DNA of 46,329 nt from Clostridiales bacterium (GCA_019418225.1 DYCF01000041.1:1-46329), one strand, 5' to 3'; positions 14,944 to 23,753 are shown, counted from the stretch's first letter. The notes: a model not told the origin generated them from the sequence alone. Made by a program: numbers and translations.

Positions 14944-16720
14944 TAGATGGACAACATGGATTTTGATACTGTCTTTAGTGGTTTCTTTATTTGGAAATGT
15001 GGAGACAATTTTTGGTGCAGATGAAAATGTTGTTGCTATTGGCAGTGTGACAGAGCTAATTCAATTAGCTGAAAACTGCACTTTAGATACATGGAGTGAG
15101 GGGAAAACTATAAAGCTCACTACTAATATTGATGTTTCCGAAATAGATTTTGAAGGCATTCCTATTTTTAGTGGAACCTTTGAGGGGAATGGCTATACGA
15201 TTACAGGTTTAAATATTAGTACTAGCGGTTCCGTACAAGGACTTTTTCGCTATATTAAGGAAGGCGCCATTGTTAAAAATCTCACTGTAAAAGGAAATGT
15301 TGTTCCAAGTGGGACTAAGAAAACAATAGGTGGTATAGCAGGTAAAAATGCTGGAACCATTAAAGGATGTCAATTTATAGGTAGTGTAAGTGGCGAAAGC
15401 TATATTGGTGGGATTGCTGGGATTAATGAATCTACAGGGAAAATCATTGAAGCGATTTCACAAGGAATGGTAGTTGGCGAGCACTATATAGGTGGCATAG
15501 CGGGTGAAAATTTAGGAATCATTTTAGAGAGCATCAATAAAATGAGTGTGAATACTTCGGCTACTGAGGAAAAGGTAAGCTTGGAGACATTAGAAAAAAT
15601 AGAGTTAGGAGAATTAAATTCTACAGAAAATACGACAACTAAAACAGATGTGGGGGGTATTACAGGGTTTTCAACAGGTATTATACAAGGTTGTAAAAAC
15701 TATGGCATAGTAGGTTATAAGCATATTGGTTATAACATAGGCGGCATAGTGGGAAGACAATCTGGATATATCAGTGATTGTACAAATTATGGTGAAGTAT
15801 ATGGGAGAAAAGATGTAGGCGGTATAGCTGGGCAAATGGAACCGTATATATCACTGAAGTTTTCTGAGGATAAGATTTCTGATTTGCAAGATGAATTAAA
15901 TCGCTTGCAAAGTTTAATGAATAAAACAATTGCAGATGCAAGTGATTATTCATCAGAGGTTTCAAGTCGGTTAAATACAACAAAAGGGTATATTGATTCT
16001 GCATTAGAAACGACCAATACACTGATAAATCAGACAGGTGATATTTATAATGAAAGTGTAGATAATATCAATGATTTAAGCGCGAGAGTAAGTGATACCC
16101 TAGAAAGACTAGTACCGATTATGGCACAGACCACAGTAATTAATGAAGAGTTATCTCAGGCGCTCGTGCAGTTAGCAGAAGTCATTTCAGCCTTAGAAGT
16201 GACTTCTACTGAAGGAAAAAAGGTGCTTAATCAGTTAGAAAAAACTTTAGATAGTACGCAAGATAATGTAGAAGATTATATAAAAGCCATGGCGCATCTA
16301 TCAGCAGCATTTAAACAACTAAAAGCAGCTATTGGTGATGAGAATGAGATGAGACTGGCACTTGAGGAATTAAGTCAAGCTTTTAAGACGTTGGGAACAA
16401 GTGTAAAGTTAATCGGTAAAGGATTTAATGAGATTTCAGAGGAGATGGCACAACTTAAAAATTGGGTTCAAACAGATGAAAGTTGGGAAAGTTTAGTAGA
16501 GGGCTTTGATGAAGTGGGAGAAGCCTTAGAAGAAATGAACATGGCAATCATGCAGGCACAGGTAGCTGTAGAAGCCATAATAAGTGCAACAGATTTAGCA
16601 AGTGTAGAGGCGGCGCTTATAAGTTTACAACAAGCTACTGAAAATGGTGCGGCAGCAGCTGTGCATCTAAAAAATGCTTTGGCAAAAATTAATGTAGAGG
16701 ATATAAGGAAAGTGATCTAG
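14930..16720 (+). CDS. Giant secreted GLUG/coiled-coil surface protein, N-terminal part (frameshifted)
   Basis: The start is ATG 14930, after an AAGGAGG site at 14913, overlapping the exporter stop by 14 bases. Residues 1-30 are a signal peptide (TWILILSLVVSLFGNV...IFGA). Residues 35-310 hold GLUG-type beta-helix repeats (IGGIAGKNAGTIKGC, YIGGIAGINEST, YIGGIAGENLG, VGGITGFSTG, IGGIVGRQSG, VGGIAGQ). From about 315 to the stop the protein is a long heptad-rich coiled coil. The frame ends at TAG 16718, but the same coiled coil goes on in the next frame. One extra A in ATAAGG at 16705 would restore VEDIKESDLEAIQQELNEAV. The intact protein would be about 1,313 residues. Confidence 0.85.
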   Translation: MRRHNRWTTWILILSLVVSLFGNVETIFGADENVVAIGSVTELIQLAENCTLDTWSEGKTIKLTTNIDVSEIDFEGIPIFSGTFEGNGYTITGLNISTSGSVQGLFRYIKEGAIVKNLTVKGNVVPSGTKKTIGGIAGKNAGTIKGCQFIGSVSGESYIGGIAGINESTGKIIEAISQGMVVGEHYIGGIAGENLGIILESINKMSVNTSATEEKVSLETLEKIELGELNSTENTTTKTDVGGITGFSTGIIQGCKNYGIVGYKHIGYNIGGIVGRQSGYISDCTNYGEVYGRKDVGGIAGQMEPYISLKFSEDKISDLQDELNRLQSLMNKTIADASDYSSEVSSRLNTTKGYIDSALETTNTLINQTGDIYNESVDNINDLSARVSDTLERLVPIMAQTTVINEELSQALVQLAEVISALEVTSTEGKKVLNQLEKTLDSTQDNVEDYIKAMAHLSAAFKQLKAAIGDENEMRLALEELSQAFKTLGTSVKLIGKGFNEISEEMAQLKNWVQTDESWESLVEGFDEVGEALEEMNMAIMQAQVAVEAIISATDLASVEAALISLQQATENGAAAAVHLKNALAKINVEDIRKVI

Positions 16721-18867
16721 AGGCAATTCAACAAGAGCTTAATGAAGCTGTAGCAGATTTACAAATAGGCCTTGAAAATATAGAAAAAGCATTAGAATTA
16801 TTGAAAGAGGCTATTTCTAATGAGGAGGCAGAAGCGGCAAAAGCTGATTTACAAGAGGCTTTAAAAAGTGTGTCAGCAGCACTGGAAAAGGCACAAAATG
16901 CTGGAGATAAGATGCGCATAGCATTGGAAGAAATCAAACAAAGTGGTGTTGCAGGAGAAGCTTCAGAAAGTATCGTTAAGCTTCAAAAGGGAATGGAGAA
17001 TATTAAAGAAGGGCTAGGAAAGCTCGCTCAGGCAGTATCCGCCATTCAAGATGCTATGAACGGCGCAGCAGGAAATATTGATAGTACTAAGATTGAATCA
17101 GCGCACAATCAGTTAGAAGCTGCTATGGATCAGTTGATAGGTGCTATGGCGCAAACAACTTCAGTGATTTCAGAGTTAAAGAAAGTAATTAGTGTGACTG
17201 GAGATACTATAGTCGCAACTGATGAAGCTATGGCAAAAATCAAAGAAGTAGTACAGAAATTGCAAGGCATATCCATTAAGACAACGGCTGTTTTAACAGA
17301 TATCAATGAGGTGGTCACAAATCTGGCCAATCAGCCAACGCTTACAATTCCTAATTTAGATAGTGAATATATGAATAATGCCAATCAGCTTACAACTACA
17401 TTAGGGGATATTTCTAATGCATTAGGTGGGCTTGATAGAAGTGTTTCAAGTTATAATGATTTGATTCTTTCAGACATACAAAGTATCAGTAATCAATTTT
17501 TTGTGGTTACGAACTTACTTATTGAGATGACGCTAACAAATGAAGAAAATCCGCTGGATTTAAGTGATTATAAAGCAGATATTTCTGATGCGGATACAGA
17601 AGGCAATATCCAAGGTAAGGTTACAAAAAGTACCAATGTAGGACAAGTACAAGGTGATGTGAATGTAGGGGACATAGCAGGTGCTATGGCCATTGAGTAT
17701 GATTTTGATCCAGAGGATGATGTGACAAAGGTTGGAAGTAGTTCTCTAAAATTCCAGTATCTTGCGAGAAGTGTCATTAGACAATGTACCAATAAAGGAG
17801 CGGTGACTTCTAAGAAGAATTATGTAGGTGGTATTGTAGGACGTATGGACTTAGGAACAGTCATTAACAGTATGGGTTATGGTAATATTACAAGTAATGA
17901 TGGAGAATATGTAGGCGGTATAGCCGGTGGGACATATAGTCATATTAGAAACAGCTTTGCGATGGCGGTGCTTTCGGGTAAAAAGCATGTAGGCGGTATA
18001 GCAGGGTATGCCTCTAAGCTAACAAATAATTATGCCATGGTAGCCATAACAAATGCAGTAGAAACAAAGGGTGCCATTGCAGGTGAGGTGGAGAGCCTTG
18101 ATGCACAAAATCAGAACTACTTTGTAGACCGCAAGGTTGCAGGTATTGATGGGATAAGTTATACAGGAAAGGCAGAACCTATTTCTTATGAAGCATTTAC
18201 TAAAGTACAAGGATTGCCAACAGCATTTACGACTTTACAAGTAACCTTTGTAGTAGATGGGGAAACAGTGGCACAAATACCATTCCAATTTGGTGGAAGT
18301 ATTGATACAAGTAAGTTACCTGAAGTGCCGGAAAAAGAAGGTTATTATGGTACGTGGCCTGAATTTGAGTATAATGCATTGACATTTTCAGAGACGTTAG
18401 AAGCTATTTATACACCTTATACTTCAGTCATTGCAAGCAGTACAGCAAGAGACGGTAAACCACTTGCATTAGTAGAAGGGACTTTTGCCCCAGATACAGT
18501 ATTAAATGTCATGCCGTCTGAAACGGCTCTGCCAAAAGAGGTAAAAGGAAAAGGTGAAGTTTGGAAGGTAGTCCTTACTGGCAAGACTTATAATAAAGAA
18601 AAGAGTTATAGTTTACGCTTATTAAAAGCTGTCAGTGGAAAAACTAATATTTATGGCTTACAGCAAGATGGCACTTGGAAAAAGCTTACGGCTAAAAATA
18701 ATGGCAGCTATATCTGTGTAGATATGGCAGGAAATACACAAACATTTTGTATAGAAAATGTAAGTTATACTAAAGAAATCATTTTTGGTGTAAGTATGAC
18801 AGTCATTGCTTTAGCAATAGCAGTTGGCAGTATATTATTTTTAAGACGAAGAAAATCAAATAAATAA
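16705..18867 (+). CDS. Giant secreted GLUG/coiled-coil surface protein, C-terminal part
   Basis: This frame continues the protein that starts at 14930, and has no ribosome site of its own. It holds about 280 more residues of coiled coil, rich in Ala, Glu, Gln and Leu. It then has a second GLUG block (VGGIVGRMDLG, VGGIAGGTYSH, VGGIAGYASK) and an InlB-type B repeat (VTFVVDGETVAQIPFQFGG, then EKEGYYGTWPEF). A final beta domain leads to a C-terminal membrane helix ending LFLRRRKSNK. The architecture is a cell-wall-spanning stalk anchored in the membrane, with GLUG beta-helix domains flanking a long coiled coil. A partner role for the MMPL exporter, as a trans-wall conduit or adaptor, is inference from the shared operon. 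Confidence 0.8.
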   Translation, partial: KESDLEAIQQELNEAVADLQIGLENIEKALELLKEAISNEEAEAAKADLQEALKSVSAALEKAQNAGDKMRIALEEIKQSGVAGEASESIVKLQKGMENIKEGLGKLAQAVSAIQDAMNGAAGNIDSTKIESAHNQLEAAMDQLIGAMAQTTSVISELKKVISVTGDTIVATDEAMAKIKEVVQKLQGISIKTTAVLTDINEVVTNLANQPTLTIPNLDSEYMNNANQLTTTLGDISNALGGLDRSVSSYNDLILSDIQSISNQFFVVTNLLIEMTLTNEENPLDLSDYKADISDADTEGNIQGKVTKSTNVGQVQGDVNVGDIAGAMAIEYDFDPEDDVTKVGSSSLKFQYLARSVIRQCTNKGAVTSKKNYVGGIVGRMDLGTVINSMGYGNITSNDGEYVGGIAGGTYSHIRNSFAMAVLSGKKHVGGIAGYASKLTNNYAMVAITNAVETKGAIAGEVESLDAQNQNYFVDRKVAGIDGISYTGKAEPISYEAFTKVQGLPTAFTTLQVTFVVDGETVAQIPFQFGGSIDTSKLPEVPEKEGYYGTWPEFEYNALTFSETLEAIYTPYTSVIASSTARDGKPLALVEGTFAPDTVLNVMPSETALPKEVKGKGEVWKVVLTGKTYNKEKSYSLRLLKAVSGKTNIYGLQQDGTWKKLTAKNNGSYICVDMAGNTQTFCIENVSYTKEIIFGVSMTVIALAIAVGSILFLRRRKSNK

Positions 18868-18947
18868 CTCTACGGAGCGTTTATTGAAAGTACATCTTCC
18901 AATATTTATACTAAAGATATAGGTTATAAATAATTGGGGGGATTGAA

Positions 18948-19628
18948 ATGAAAGTATTAGTTTTAAATGGTAGCCCTAAGGCACAAAGTGATACAATGCA
19001 CATAACAAATGCATTTCTAGAAGGCTTAAATAAAAAACAAATGCATGAAATAAAAGTAATAAAGGTTATAGAACAAAAGATTAAGCCTTGTTTAGGATGT
19101 TTTAACTGCTGGCAGTCTGCCGACATATGTTGCATACAAAATGATGATATGCAAGGCATATTAAAGGAAATTGTAGCTTCAGATCTTATAATATGGAGCT
19201 TTCCATTATATTGTTATGGGATGCCATCTCATTTAAAAGCAGTATGTGACCGTTTACTACCGCTTTCAAATCTAGCAATGAGAGAAGAAGAGGGCAAAGT
19301 TGTTCATGAATCAAAAGTAGATTTATCCTCTAAAAAGTATATAATGATTTCAGGGTGTGGTTTTCCTGACTTTGAAGGGAACTTTGCACCAGCTGTTGCA
19401 CAATTTAAGAACTGCTTTGGAAAAGAGACAGTGACTATTTGTATTTCAGAAGCACCTATGTTTAATGTAAAAGAAGCAGAAGCTGTAGCGAGCCCTTTGC
19501 TAGAAAAGATTAAAAAAGCTGGGGAAGAATACAATATGACTGGAAAATTAGCACAAGAAACCATTAAAGAAATAGAAACACCAATGATTCCTAATGAAGT
19601 GTATATTAAAAATATCAATGGACAATAA
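18948..19628 (+). CDS. Flavodoxin-family NAD(P)H-dependent oxidoreductase
   Basis: The 226-residue protein has a flavodoxin-like fold with the FMN phosphate loop LNGSPKAQSDT at residues 5-15. A CLGCFNCW motif at about 49-56, followed by a CC pair, is as in iron-sulfur flavoproteins and related reductases. The FMN-contacting PLYCYGMPSHLK stretch follows. It reduces quinones or other acceptors with NAD(P)H, and the natural substrate is not readable. The start follows a TTGGGGGGATT ribosome site. It is a single gene closed by the hairpin at 19695. Confidence 0.85.
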   Translation: MKVLVLNGSPKAQSDTMHITNAFLEGLNKKQMHEIKVIKVIEQKIKPCLGCFNCWQSADICCIQNDDMQGILKEIVASDLIIWSFPLYCYGMPSHLKAVCDRLLPLSNLAMREEEGKVVHESKVDLSSKKYIMISGCGFPDFEGNFAPAVAQFKNCFGKETVTICISEAPMFNVKEAEAVASPLLEKIKKAGEEYNMTGKLAQETIKEIETPMIPNEVYIKNINGQ

Positions 19629-19694
19629 AATAATAAATCTAGATATTTTCGAAAAATATAATAATATACTTTAAAATAATCCAATAAAGACGAT

Positions 19695-19735
19695 AAAAGA
19701 GTTAAGTCATGTACTACATACTTAGCTCTTTTAAA
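19695..19735 (+). terminator. Intrinsic terminator
   Basis: AAAAGAGTTAAGT pairs with ACTTAGCTCTTTT with one mismatch around a 12-base loop, and an AT-rich tail follows. It lies about 65 bases after the flavodoxin-family gene. Confidence 0.75.
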
Positions 19736-19828
19736 ATTTAAAAAATAAGAAGAGAGCTATATAAATAACATAGGCGTGGAAATAATCTAAAGAAATATAA
19801 GACATAGCAAACATGAGGAGGAAAGTAG

Positions 19829-20083
19829 ATGGGAGAACTTGCAAAACTTCCGAATATCGGAAGTACGGTAGAAGAACAGCTTAATAAAGTAGGGATTTAT
19901 TCTTACGAAGCACTAAAAGAAGTAGGGAGCAAAGCTGCCTGGCTTAAAATTAAGGAAATTGATGAATCAGCATGTATTAATAGGTTATATGCCCTAGAAG
20001 GCGCTATAGAAGGCATTAGAAAAACTGCACTGGCAGAAGAAAAGAAACAAGAATTAAAGGATTTTTATAATACACATAAGTAA
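19829..20083 (+). CDS. TfoX/Sxy C-terminal domain protein
   Basis: The 84-residue protein consists only of the TfoX C-terminal domain, a helix-hairpin-helix fold: LAKLPNIGSTVEEQLNKVGI, then YEALKEVGSKAAWLKI and INRLYALEGAIEGI. Full-length TfoX/Sxy regulates competence in gamma-proteobacteria. In Firmicutes the C-terminal domain often stands alone with no known job. The GAGGAAAG ribosome site is good and the gene is monocistronic. Confidence 0.88.
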   Translation: MGELAKLPNIGSTVEEQLNKVGIYSYEALKEVGSKAAWLKIKEIDESACINRLYALEGAIEGIRKTALAEEKKQELKDFYNTHK

Positions 20084-20174
20084 TTTTGTGGTTTCGCTAT
20101 ATTTACTTTTAAGCATATAATTGTTAGAATAATGTAAACATAAAAAGTGTAAATGGTGAAATTAGGGGGAGAAT

Positions 20175-20699
20175 ATGGAAGAAAAGCAAGGCATAAGGCT
20201 GTATAATTTGATTTTTCCAATTTGGCTATTATGGGTATTTCCATTAACATGGATTGTTGTGTTACCGGCAAACTTTATAATTGATAGTTTGGTGGTATTA
20301 ATTACCTTAAGGCTTCTTAAAGTAGGGAATATAAAGCAAAATTATAAAAAAGCTATCTTAAAGGTGTGGGGCTTTGGATTTTTATCTGATTTTATAGGAA
20401 CAGCCTTTATGGTTCTGGCACTATTAATAGATCATTTATGGGAATATGATACAGCCATTGGAAAGTAGTGGTATGACTATATTGCAATGCCAGTATCTTA
20501 TAATGCTTTTGAAAGTATATGGTCTATTATTTGGGTGACAATATGTGTGATTATAAGTAGCTTTTGTATTTATATCTTTAATTATAAAATCAGTTTTAGA
20601 AAATTAGAGATGGAAGAAGGAAATAAGAAGAAATTAGCTATAGCACTTGCCGTATTTACAGCACCATTTTTATTTTACATACCAACGAGTATATATTAG
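20175..20699 (+). pseudogene. Four-span membrane protein broken by an in-frame TAG
   Basis: A membrane protein of about 174 residues is interrupted after residue 97 by TAG at 20466-20468. The frame is unchanged on both sides: DTAIGK, stop, WYDYIAMPVSYNAFESIW. The second part therefore continues the same gene and is not a separate one. Hydrophobic spans lie at about 14-34, 36-52, 60-82 and 112-135, with a last one near the C-terminus. Most simply, a Trp codon TGG became TAG. The family is not recognised. A TTAGGGGGAG ribosome site precedes the ATG. Confidence 0.75.
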
Positions 20700-20705
20700 C
20701 TATTT

Positions 20706-20744
20706 AAAAAGTACGCTTACATGAATAATGTGGCGTACTTTTGC
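20706..20744 (+). terminator. Intrinsic terminator
   Basis: AAAAAGTACGC pairs with GCGTACTTTT, and the loop can add the inner pairing of CAT with ATG. It lies 10 bases after the stop of the broken membrane protein. Confidence 0.85.
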
Positions 20745-20861
20745 TTTTGGCCTTTAATAAAAACAAGAAAAATAAGTGTTATTTTTGAAACATGTAGAAA
20801 ATATTAATAAAAAATGATATAATTTTTAGAAAATTAAAGTATATTATAAATTTCACATAGC

Positions 20862-21000
20862 TATAGATTTCACATTTATAAAATTTAGTTATTCATGATT
20901 TTTAGTCGTGTGAAATCATTGAGAGAAACCTATTTACCTACATGTATATTTCAAGGTTTTAGTTGGTTTCTCTATATAACATAATGAATAACTAAATTTT
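20862..21000 (+). ncRNA. Structured intergenic element with nested inverted repeats
   Basis: An outer 16-base inverted repeat (AAATTTAGTTATTCAT at 20881-20896, ATGAATAACTAAATTT at 20983-20998) is perfect. Inside it are a small hairpin (GATTT...AAATC at 20898-20918) and a second stem (AGAGAAACC at 20922-20930 with GGTTTCTCT at 20965-20973). This gives a multi-branched fold closed by a long terminal stem. It is either a small RNA or leader element, or a MITE-like palindrome about 120 bases long. It contains no ORF. A sequence almost identical to its 5' flank (20862-20888) recurs at 32615. Confidence 0.45.
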
Positions 21001-21077
21001 TTAAGCTTATTAGAGCAGAAAGTTATGAGGTGGCAGTAGAAATGCTTGAGATGACACATTAGTATAAGGAGGTAAAG

Positions 21078-21248
21078 ATGAAGAAGGTAGTATGGTTAAG
21101 TTTAGGAATATTATTTATTGCAAGCACTATATGTATATTATTTAAGATTAAAGCAGTAGAAGTAAATACAGCAATCAATGCTTATAAGGACTATGAAGTG
21201 AGTGAAATAGATAGAGAGAAAGATTCAAGTACGTATACGTTACATAGA
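21078..21248 (+). CDS. 56-residue single-span membrane peptide
   Basis: A short ORF begins MKKVVWLSLGILFIASTICI with a strong AAGGAGGTAAAG ribosome site 6 bases upstream. It has one N-terminal hydrophobic span (or uncleaved signal) and a charged exterior tail (YKDYEVSEIDREKDSSTYTF). The family is unknown. It lies 80 bases after the structured element, which could be part of its leader. Confidence 0.6.
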
Positions 21249-21369
21249 TAATAGGGACAGCAGTATAGAAAGATATAATAATTAGAGATTAATAAAAAAA
21301 ATATGAATTAAGTATGAAGCTTGTACTATAATTATAGTAATGAATATATTTTTAAAGGGGGAATAATTT

Positions 21370-21765
21370 ATGAAAGAAGTTTATGCATTTTTAAAGAAGT
21401 GTGAAACATATTATATTGCCACGATGGATGGGGATCAGCCAAGGGTACGCCCTTTTGGAACCATAGATTTTTTTGAGAATAAGCTTTATATCCAGACAGG
21501 GAAAATAAAGGCAGTTTCTAAACAACTTCATGCAAATCCAAAAGTTGAGATTTGTGGGATTGTCAATGGAAAGTGGATACGTATAGAAGCTATTGCAGTT
21601 GAGGATGACCGCGTGGAAGCTAGAGAGCATATGTTGGCGGCTTATCCTTCATTAAAAGCAATGTATGCAGCAGATGATGGGAATACAGAAGTATTTTATT
21701 TAAAGGATATGAAAGCAACATTATATGCATTTGGTGAAGAGCCACAAGTTATTGAACTGCGATAA
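21370..21765 (+). CDS. Pyridoxamine 5'-phosphate oxidase-like FMN protein
   Basis: The 131-residue protein has the split-barrel flavin-binding fold of the PNPOx-like family: YYIATMDGDQPRVRPFGTID, KLYIQTGKIKAVSKQL, ANPKVEICGI, and the C-terminal TLYAF strand. Small members in Firmicutes bind FMN, haem or F420-like cofactors, and most have no assigned substrate. A GGGGGA ribosome site precedes the ATG. The EFR1-type gene starts 40 bases after its stop, so the two probably form a redox pair. Confidence 0.88.
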   Translation: MKEVYAFLKKCETYYIATMDGDQPRVRPFGTIDFFENKLYIQTGKIKAVSKQLHANPKVEICGIVNGKWIRIEAIAVEDDRVEAREHMLAAYPSLKAMYAADDGNTEVFYLKDMKATLYAFGEEPQVIELR

Positions 21766-21804
21766 AGATTAAAGCAATAATTACATAAGAAGAGGGGGGC
21801 TCGT

Positions 21805-22596
21805 ATGCTAGGCCTTTATTTTAGCGGCACAGGGAATACAAGATATTGTATGAACATTTTCTTAAGGAGCTATGGTGAAAAATCACAGCCACTTGCGATA
21901 GAAGATGATAAAACGAAACGTACAAGAGCTTATCATGATTTGATGAAAAAATCACTACAAGAAAATGAACTCATTGTTTTAGCTTATCCCATATACTATA
22001 GTAATTTACCTAAAATTGTTTATGATTTTATTGTCAGTCATCAAGATGAATTTAAAGGAAAAAAGGTTTTTCTTATGGCAACAATGGGGCTTTTTAGTGG
22101 GGATGGTACTGGGTGTGGTGCACGTTTACTTAAAAGGTATGGCGCAGAGATTGTGGGCGGTTTGCACGTCAAGATGCCGGATTGTGTTGGGGATGTCAAA
22201 CTACTCAAGAAACCGGTTATAGAAAACAAAGAGATTGTAAAAGAAGCTGAACGAAAGATTATAGCAGCTGTAAGGTGTTTAAAAGAAGGGAAACCACCAC
22301 AAGACGGTTTAGGCATGATGGCACAGTTAGCCGGGTTGTTTGGACAACGTTTATGGTTTTTAAATAAGACAAGACGTTATTCCAATAAATTAAAGATAGA
22401 TGCATCAAAATGTATAGGATGTGGTAAATGCAGTCAATTATGTCCTATGCATAATATAGAGCTAGCTGGAAATAAAGCAGTTCCAAAAGGAAAGTGCACA
22501 ATGTGCTATAGATGTATTAGTAACTGTCCTAAAAAAGCAATTACGTTAATTGGCAAAGAAGTTTATGAACAGTGTAAGGTAGAAAGATATATATAA
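21805..22596 (+). CDS. EFR1-family flavodoxin-ferredoxin fusion
   Basis: The 263-residue protein has an N-terminal flavodoxin-like domain (LYFSGTGNTRYC, then LAYPIYYSNLPKIVYDFI). A C-terminal bacterial ferredoxin domain carries two 4Fe-4S clusters: CIGCGKCSQLCP at about 200-211 and CTMCYRCISNCP at about 231-242. This is the layout called EFR1 ferrodoxin in Firmicutes, an internal electron carrier between FMN and iron-sulfur centres. The partner is unknown. The GAGGGGGG ribosome site is strong. Confidence 0.92.
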   Translation: MLGLYFSGTGNTRYCMNIFLRSYGEKSQPLAIEDDKTKRTRAYHDLMKKSLQENELIVLAYPIYYSNLPKIVYDFIVSHQDEFKGKKVFLMATMGLFSGDGTGCGARLLKRYGAEIVGGLHVKMPDCVGDVKLLKKPVIENKEIVKEAERKIIAAVRCLKEGKPPQDGLGMMAQLAGLFGQRLWFLNKTRRYSNKLKIDASKCIGCGKCSQLCPMHNIELAGNKAVPKGKCTMCYRCISNCPKKAITLIGKEVYEQCKVERYI

Positions 22597-22620
22597 AGCT
22601 ATTTATATAGGAAAAAGAAT

Positions 22621-22656
22621 TGAGACTTGTCAAAAAATGATGAGTCTTTTTTATTG
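22621..22656 (+). terminator. Probable terminator
   Basis: GAGACTTGTC pairs imperfectly with GATGAGTC around AAAAAAT and is followed by a run of six T. It lies about 25 bases after the EFR1-type gene. Confidence 0.65.
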
Positions 22657-22761
22657 TTAAAAAATAGCAAAAAGAGTACAATAACAATAGATGGTATTTT
22701 AAAAGCAGATGATACAGAGTAGATAAAACTTAGTATTTGAGAGATATAGGGGGATTTCACA

Positions 22762-23274
22762 ATGAAACAGAGAAGCATTATACTTATACCACAGTTTAGG
22801 GGGAGAGAGATGGTGGAAAATATCAGAGATAAATATGACCCATTAGCACATAAAGTCAATGCACATATTACTTTAGTTTTTCCATTTTGCAGTACATATA
22901 GCACAAGAGAGTTAGAACTTTGGTTAAAGAAAATTTTAAAGAATGTGGAGCCTTTTGAAGTTGAGTTAAAAGGAATTTCTATGGCAAGTAATGCTTTTGA
23001 AAACTATTTGTTTTTAAATATTGTAAGGGGAAGAGAAGAAATTATGCAGCTTAATGAAACATTATATGACGGACTTTTAAGAGAGTTTAAGAGTGACTTA
23101 CCGTATATACCACATATGACGCTAGGTAAATTGCAAAATAAAGAGGAATTAGATGCAGCTTATGAGGAAGTAAAGAAATTACAAAATACATTTGTAGCAC
23201 GCATTGACACGGTTTATATAGAGGAAATTGATGAAGATGATTCATCAATCATTGAGATTGCATATAATTTATAA
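22762..23274 (+). CDS. 2'-5' RNA ligase / cyclic phosphodiesterase superfamily protein
   Basis: The 170-residue protein has the two catalytic HxT motifs of the 2H phosphoesterase superfamily: HITL at about residue 35 and HMTL at about residue 119. The spacing is usual for the small bacterial LigT-like proteins. These act on 2',3'-cyclic phosphates or 2'-5' links in RNA, and the physiological substrate is generally unknown. It lies 15-25 bases before the deformylase gene, so the two are likely co-transcribed. A TAGGGGGAT ribosome site precedes the ATG. Confidence 0.88.
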   Translation: MKQRSIILIPQFRGREMVENIRDKYDPLAHKVNAHITLVFPFCSTYSTRELELWLKKILKNVEPFEVELKGISMASNAFENYLFLNIVRGREEIMQLNETLYDGLLREFKSDLPYIPHMTLGKLQNKEELDAAYEEVKKLQNTFVARIDTVYIEEIDEDDSSIIEIAYNL

Positions 23275-23297
23275 ATGTCAAAATAGAGGTGGAGAAA

Positions 23298-23753
23298 TTG
23301 GCAATTAGACAAATAAGACTTGGTGATGATGAGATTTTAAGAAAGAAGTGTAAAGAAGTAAAAGTAGTCGACGCACAAATTAAGGTATTATTAGAAGATA
23401 TGCTAGAAACATTGCATAATACGCCTAATGGTGCGGCAATTGCAGCTTGTCAGGTAGGTATTTTAAAAAGGCTTGTGGTCATTGATATGAATGGTACGCT
23501 GCTAAAACTAGTTAACCCTAAAATTATTGAAACAAGTGGGAAGCAGGAGTGTGTGGAAGGGTGCTTAAGTTTCCCTAATAAATTTGGAAAAACGATACGT
23601 CCACAGAAGGTCACAATTGAAGCACTTAATGAAAATGGAGAAAAAATGATATTAACAGGAGAAGGGGACTTGGCAAAGTGCTTTTGTCATGAAATAGATC
23701 ACTTAGATGGTATTGTCTTTATTGATAAGATTGTAGAGCCAATCATTAAATAA
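23298..23753 (+). CDS. def: Peptide deformylase
   Basis: This metalloenzyme removes the formyl group from the N-terminal methionine of new proteins. Its three motifs are present: GAAIAACQVG (usually GxGLAAxQ; one Gly is Ala and Pro is Cys), EGCLSFP with the metal cysteine, and CHEIDHLDG with the two metal histidines. I prefer the TTG start at 23298. It gives the canonical MAIRQIR N-terminus, with AGAGGTGG placed 6 bases upstream. GTG 23289 is the alternative. At 151 residues it matches the clostridial short form. The altered first motif makes it likely to be a secondary copy. Confidence 0.92.
   Translation: MAIRQIRLGDDEILRKKCKEVKVVDAQIKVLLEDMLETLHNTPNGAAIAACQVGILKRLVVIDMNGTLLKLVNPKIIETSGKQECVEGCLSFPNKFGKTIRPQKVTIEALNENGEKMILTGEGDLAKCFCHEIDHLDGIVFIDKIVEPIIK

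Noticed and set aside
16669..16675. AAAAAAT heptamer as a programmed -1 frameshift site in the stalk gene
   Set aside because: The -1 frame meets TAA at 16690 before it reaches the continuing coding sequence, so slippage here cannot join the two parts.
20466..20468. TAG as pyrrolysine or a recoded codon
   Set aside because: No pyl gene or recoding signal is visible, and another gene (16718) ends normally at TAG. A nonsense mutation is simpler.
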